Shown: piece by piece, positions 61,295-64,000 of the stretch | Layout: each line of letters starts with the position of its first letter | How positions within the stretch are numbered: position 1 is the first letter of the stretch | Origin: Pseudomonadota bacterium | GTDB taxonomy: Bacteria; Pseudomonadota; Alphaproteobacteria; Rhizobiales; Rhizobiaceae | Assembly: GCA_023457435.1 (NCBI GenBank) | Contig: JAEWLS010000030.1 | Location: 124,001 to 188,000 of the forward strand | Direction: 5' to 3' | Length of the DNA: 64,000 bases | Notes under the pieces: generated by a model | What the model was told of the DNA's origin: nothing | Seen by the model: the letters and a program-made list of their open reading frames with translations, nothing else | The model's database searches: none | Made by a program: the position numbers and the translations under genes

Positions 61295-61373
61295 GCCCTG
61301 GGGCGACACCATTGGCTTCCGCATGGCGGACGTGCTAGCAGGCCGGCTTTCCCGAACCCGAGTGGAGACTCCA

Positions 61374-62498
61374 ATGGCCGTTGCTCAGCCACCCTATCGC
61401 GCCGACCATGTCGGCAGCCTGTTGCGGCCCGCCGAGGTCAAGGCGAAGCGCAAGGCCTACTACGACGACAGGACGATCCCCCTCGAGGATCTCGAAGCCG
61501 CCGAGGACGCGGCGATCGTCGAAGCCATCAGGATGCAGGAGAATGTCGGCCTCCCGGTCGTGACCGATGGCGAGATCCGCCGCGCCTTCTGGCACTACGA
61601 CTTCCTCGACGGTCTGATCGGCTTCGACCTCGAGCGTCGGTCTGAGGGCGCGCAGTTCGCCGGCGTGCAGATGATCCCGGTTCACCCGGTCATGGACGAG
61701 CGTATCGACTTCCCCGCCGACCACCCGCATCTCGCGCACTTCAAGTTCGTCGCGCAGAACACCAGGGTGATGCCGAAGATCTCGATCCCCGGCCCGTCCT
61801 GCGCCCACTTCCGCACTGCGCCGGACGACGTCCGCGTGAAGGCGTACCGCGACGACCTGCAGGCGATGTTCGACGACCTGGCGAAAGCCTACGCCAAGGC
61901 CGTGCAGGCGTTCTATGACGCCGGCTGCCGCTACATCCAGATGGACGATATCTTCTTCGCCTATCTGTGCGATCCGAAGCACCGCGAGGCCAAGAAGAAG
62001 CTCGGTCAGGACCCCGACTGGCTGGTCGACCGCTACGCCTGGATGATGCACGAGGCGCTCAAGGACAAGCCGGCCGACCTCGCCATCGGCATGCATCTGT
62101 GCCGCGGCAACTTCAAGTCGACCTACGCCGCCGAAGGAGCATACGACCTCGTCGCCGACACCGTCTTCAACAAGACCGGCGTCGATATCTTCTTCATGGA
62201 GTACGACACCGACCGCGCCGGCGGGCTGGAGCCGCTGAAGTTCCTTGCCAGGGGAAAGCAGCGCGTTTTGCCGGGCTTCATCACCACGAAAGTGGCGGCG
62301 CTCGAGAATCTCGACGACCTGAAGCGAAAGTTCGACGAGGCGAGCAAATATGCCGACATCGACCAGCTTGGCATTGCGCCGCAATGCGGCTTCTCGTCGA
62401 CCGAGGATGGCAACGCCATCACCGAGGACGACCAGAAGCGCAAGCTCGATCTCGTCGTGAAGACCGCCGAAGCGATCTGGGGCGGCGTCGCCAAATAG
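61374..62498 (+). CDS. cobalamin-independent methionine synthase-like protein (C-terminal domain only)
   Basis: The 374-residue protein corresponds to the C-terminal catalytic barrel of MetE; the N-terminal half of full MetE (about 750 residues in total) is absent. Zinc ligands fit His241-x-Cys243 in GMHLCRGN and Cys338 in APQCGF, with an acidic ligand near Glu276. It may transfer methyl groups from folate or another donor to homocysteine or to a different thiol. Such short forms are common in rhizobia, where the main methionine synthase is MetH. GGAG lies before the ATG at 61374. Confidence 0.8.
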   Translation: MAVAQPPYRADHVGSLLRPAEVKAKRKAYYDDRTIPLEDLEAAEDAAIVEAIRMQENVGLPVVTDGEIRRAFWHYDFLDGLIGFDLERRSEGAQFAGVQMIPVHPVMDERIDFPADHPHLAHFKFVAQNTRVMPKISIPGPSCAHFRTAPDDVRVKAYRDDLQAMFDDLAKAYAKAVQAFYDAGCRYIQMDDIFFAYLCDPKHREAKKKLGQDPDWLVDRYAWMMHEALKDKPADLAIGMHLCRGNFKSTYAAEGAYDLVADTVFNKTGVDIFFMEYDTDRAGGLEPLKFLARGKQRVLPGFITTKVAALENLDDLKRKFDEASKYADIDQLGIAPQCGFSSTEDGNAITEDDQKRKLDLVVKTAEAIWGGVAK

Positions 62499-62552
62499 GC
62501 CGCCTGGCGGGCGTGCAACGATCTGCCTGTCCGCCGTTCACCGTTGAATGAT

Positions 62553-62566
62553 TTGACCTGGCTCAA
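62553..62566. promoter_or_regulatory. FNR/FixK-like box upstream of hemA
   Basis: TTGACCTGGCTCAA matches TTGA-N6-TCAA, the FNR/FixK core, with one outer position off the stricter TTGAY-N4-RTCAA form. It lies about 225 bases before hemA. Control of hemA by oxygen-responsive FNR-type regulators is known in alphaproteobacteria. Confidence 0.45.
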
Positions 62567-62584
62567 GGCTGCGCCCCACAACCG

Positions 62585-62676
62585 GGTTATGGTCGGCCCG
62601 GTTATGGTCGGCCCGGTCATGTCTCAGGAGCCGTTCGGACGAGGGGGTACGGACGAGGGGGACGGCCGAGGGGGGC
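62585..62676. repeat. two short tandem repeats before hemA
   Basis: GGTTATGGTCGGCCC occurs twice in tandem (62585-62614) with a third partial copy to 62621. Soon after, a 14-base unit starting CGGACGAGGGGG occurs at 62636 and 62650, with a degraded third copy from 62664. A 17-base hairpin CCGCTTG-CCA-CAAGCGG (62705-62721) follows. The repeats may vary between strains. Confidence 0.7.
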
Positions 62677-62790
62677 AATGAGCCGCACCTCACTGCCGGC
62701 CGGTCCGCTTGCCACAAGCGGTCCGTGCGCATAGGGGTTGGGAAAAGATAAGTGATTGTCGTCCGCGGGGCGGGCGTGAGACGGAATACG

Positions 62791-64000
62791 ATGGACTTCG
62801 AAGCCTTTTTCGCCACGAAGCTCGACGGCCTGCATCAGGAAGGCCGCTACCGCATCTTCGCAGAACTGGAACGCCGCAACGGGTCCTTCCCGTCGGCCAG
62901 GCGCCATATCGGCGGCAGCGTCTCGGACGTTACCGTCTGGTGCTCTAACGATTATCTCGGCATGGGCCAGAACGAGAAGGTTCTGGCCGCCATGCACGCG
63001 GCGCTCGACGAATGCGGCGCCGGGGCGGGTGGCACCCGCAACATTTCCGGCACCAATCATCATCACGTCGTGCTCGAGCGCGAGCTCGCCGACCTGCACG
63101 GCAAGGAAGCCGCGCTCATCTTCACGTCCGGCTACGTGTCCAACTGGGCGACGCTCTCGACGCTCGGTGCCAACATTCCGGGCGTCGTCATCTTCTCGGA
63201 CGCCGGCAACCACGCCTCGATGATCGAGGGCGTCCGCCACGCGCGTTGCGAGAAGCGCATCTGGAAGCATAACGACGTCAGGGATCTCGATCGTCAGCTG
63301 TCCGAGTTTCCGGCTTCGACGCCCAAGATCGTCGCCTTCGAGAGCGTCTACTCGATGGACGGCGACATCGCGCCGATCGCCGAGATCCTGGCCGTTGCCG
63401 AAAAGCACGGAGCCATGACGTATCTGGACGAGGTCCACGCGGTGGGGATGTACGGCCCGCGCGGCGGCGGCATCGCCGAGCGCGAAGGGCTGATGGACCG
63501 CATCGACATCATCGAAGGCACGCTGGGCAAGGCGTTCGGAGTCATCGGCGGATACATTACGGGCTCTGGAAAGCTCGTCGACTTCATCCGCTCCTTCGCC
63601 AGCGGTTTCATATTCACCACGGCGCTGCCGCCGGCAGTTGCGGCGGGTGCGGTCGCGTCGATCCGCCATTTGAAGACCAGCAACGCCGAGCGTTTCGCCC
63701 ATCGTCAGCGCGTGGCCCAGGTCCGTGCCCGGCTCGACGGCATAGGGATTCCCTATATGCCGAACGAGAGCCACATCGTCCCAGTGATGGTCGGCGATGC
63801 CACCAAGTGCAAGTGGATCAGCGATATCCTGCTCGAAGAGCACGGCATCTACGTCCAGCCGATCAACTACCCGACGGTGCCGCGCAAGACCGAGCGCCTG
63901 CGCATCACGCCGACGCCGCTGCATAGCGAGGCCGATATCGACCGCCTCGTCGGCGCTCTCTCGGGGCTCTGGTCGCAATGCGCGCTCGCCCGCGCCGTAG
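62791..64000 (+). CDS. hemA: 5-aminolevulinate synthase (3' end outside window)
   Basis: From the ATG at 62791 the frame is open to the window edge (403 codons). It begins MDFEAFFATKLDGLHQEGRY and has the PLP-binding Lys247 in EGTLGKAFGVIGG, plus TVWCSNDYLGMGQN and GTRNISGTNHHHVVLE. ALAS condenses glycine and succinyl-CoA to 5-aminolevulinate, the alphaproteobacterial entry to haem and cobalamin. Only a few C-terminal residues should be missing. An FNR-like box and short repeats lie upstream. Confidence 0.97.
   Translation, partial: MDFEAFFATKLDGLHQEGRYRIFAELERRNGSFPSARRHIGGSVSDVTVWCSNDYLGMGQNEKVLAAMHAALDECGAGAGGTRNISGTNHHHVVLERELADLHGKEAALIFTSGYVSNWATLSTLGANIPGVVIFSDAGNHASMIEGVRHARCEKRIWKHNDVRDLDRQLSEFPASTPKIVAFESVYSMDGDIAPIAEILAVAEKHGAMTYLDEVHAVGMYGPRGGGIAEREGLMDRIDIIEGTLGKAFGVIGGYITGSGKLVDFIRSFASGFIFTTALPPAVAAGAVASIRHLKTSNAERFAHRQRVAQVRARLDGIGIPYMPNESHIVPVMVGDATKCKWISDILLEEHGIYVQPINYPTVPRKTERLRITPTPLHSEADIDRLVGALSGLWSQCALARAV

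Overview
The window is GC-rich chromosomal DNA from an alphaproteobacterium of the order Hyphomicrobiales (Rhizobiales), most likely close to Mesorhizobium/Phyllobacteriaceae. The evidence is gene content and order: chvI-chvG-hprK-EIIA(Man)-HPr facing pckA, a DivL-type kinase followed by tsaE-amgK, murU, addB, addA and trxA, the run trpF-trpB-trpA-accD-folC, a PmtA phospholipid N-methyltransferase, and an ALAS-type hemA. I saw no rRNA, tRNA, CRISPR array, insertion sequence or phage. Nearly all of it is conserved core chromosome; the accessory parts are the aromatic-acid cluster at the left edge and a toxin-antitoxin pair lodged between pheS and pheT.

Layout. 1-3745: tightly overlapping catabolic operon with an oxidoreductase end, a VOC-type extradiol dioxygenase and galB-galC-galD, which turn 4-oxalomesaconate into pyruvate and oxaloacetate. 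3747-8629: stress block with a phospholipase D-like protein, otsB, a DNA glycosylase, otsA and a small unknown protein; otsA and the small gene carry EcfG-type (general stress sigma) promoter motifs. 8953-17975: iron storage (bfd-bfr), adenosine kinase, membrane proteins, nth, an Ada-like methyltransferase, ribokinase, a transglutaminase-like peptidase behind a CtrA box, and phaZ behind a PhaR-like box. 17996-27210: pyrF, an FMN reductase, pmtA, dnaJ, a GyrI-like gene, dnaK with a clear sigma-32 promoter, a TbpB-like lipoprotein with twin palindromes in its leader, a membrane protein probably starting at CTG, and a sugar dehydrogenase behind a FadR-type operator.

27311-32867: infC (ATT start)-rpmI-rplT, then pheS-brnT-brnA-pheT. 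33037-41515: hydrolase, benzoate-family transporter, small conserved genes, tryptophan biosynthesis, accD and folC. 41573-53320: trxA, AddAB recombination nuclease, MurU, a TsaE-AmgK fusion and DivL, read as one long minus-strand group with ATGA overlaps. 53513-60783: ahcY behind a large palindrome, the nitrogen-type PTS, HPr kinase, ChvGI two-component system and pckA. 60857-64000: arfB, a C-terminal-only MetE-like protein and hemA, which runs off the right edge.

The genes link carbon supply (PTS/HPrK/ChvGI/PckA), stress and envelope control (EcfG targets, ChvGI, PmtA, cell-wall recycling by AmgK-MurU) and cell-cycle control (DivL, candidate CtrA boxes). The best leads are the type I dioxygenase feeding GalBCD, the EcfG-controlled small protein, the lipoprotein with tandem operators, and the start-codon corrections for infC and the CTG-started membrane protein.
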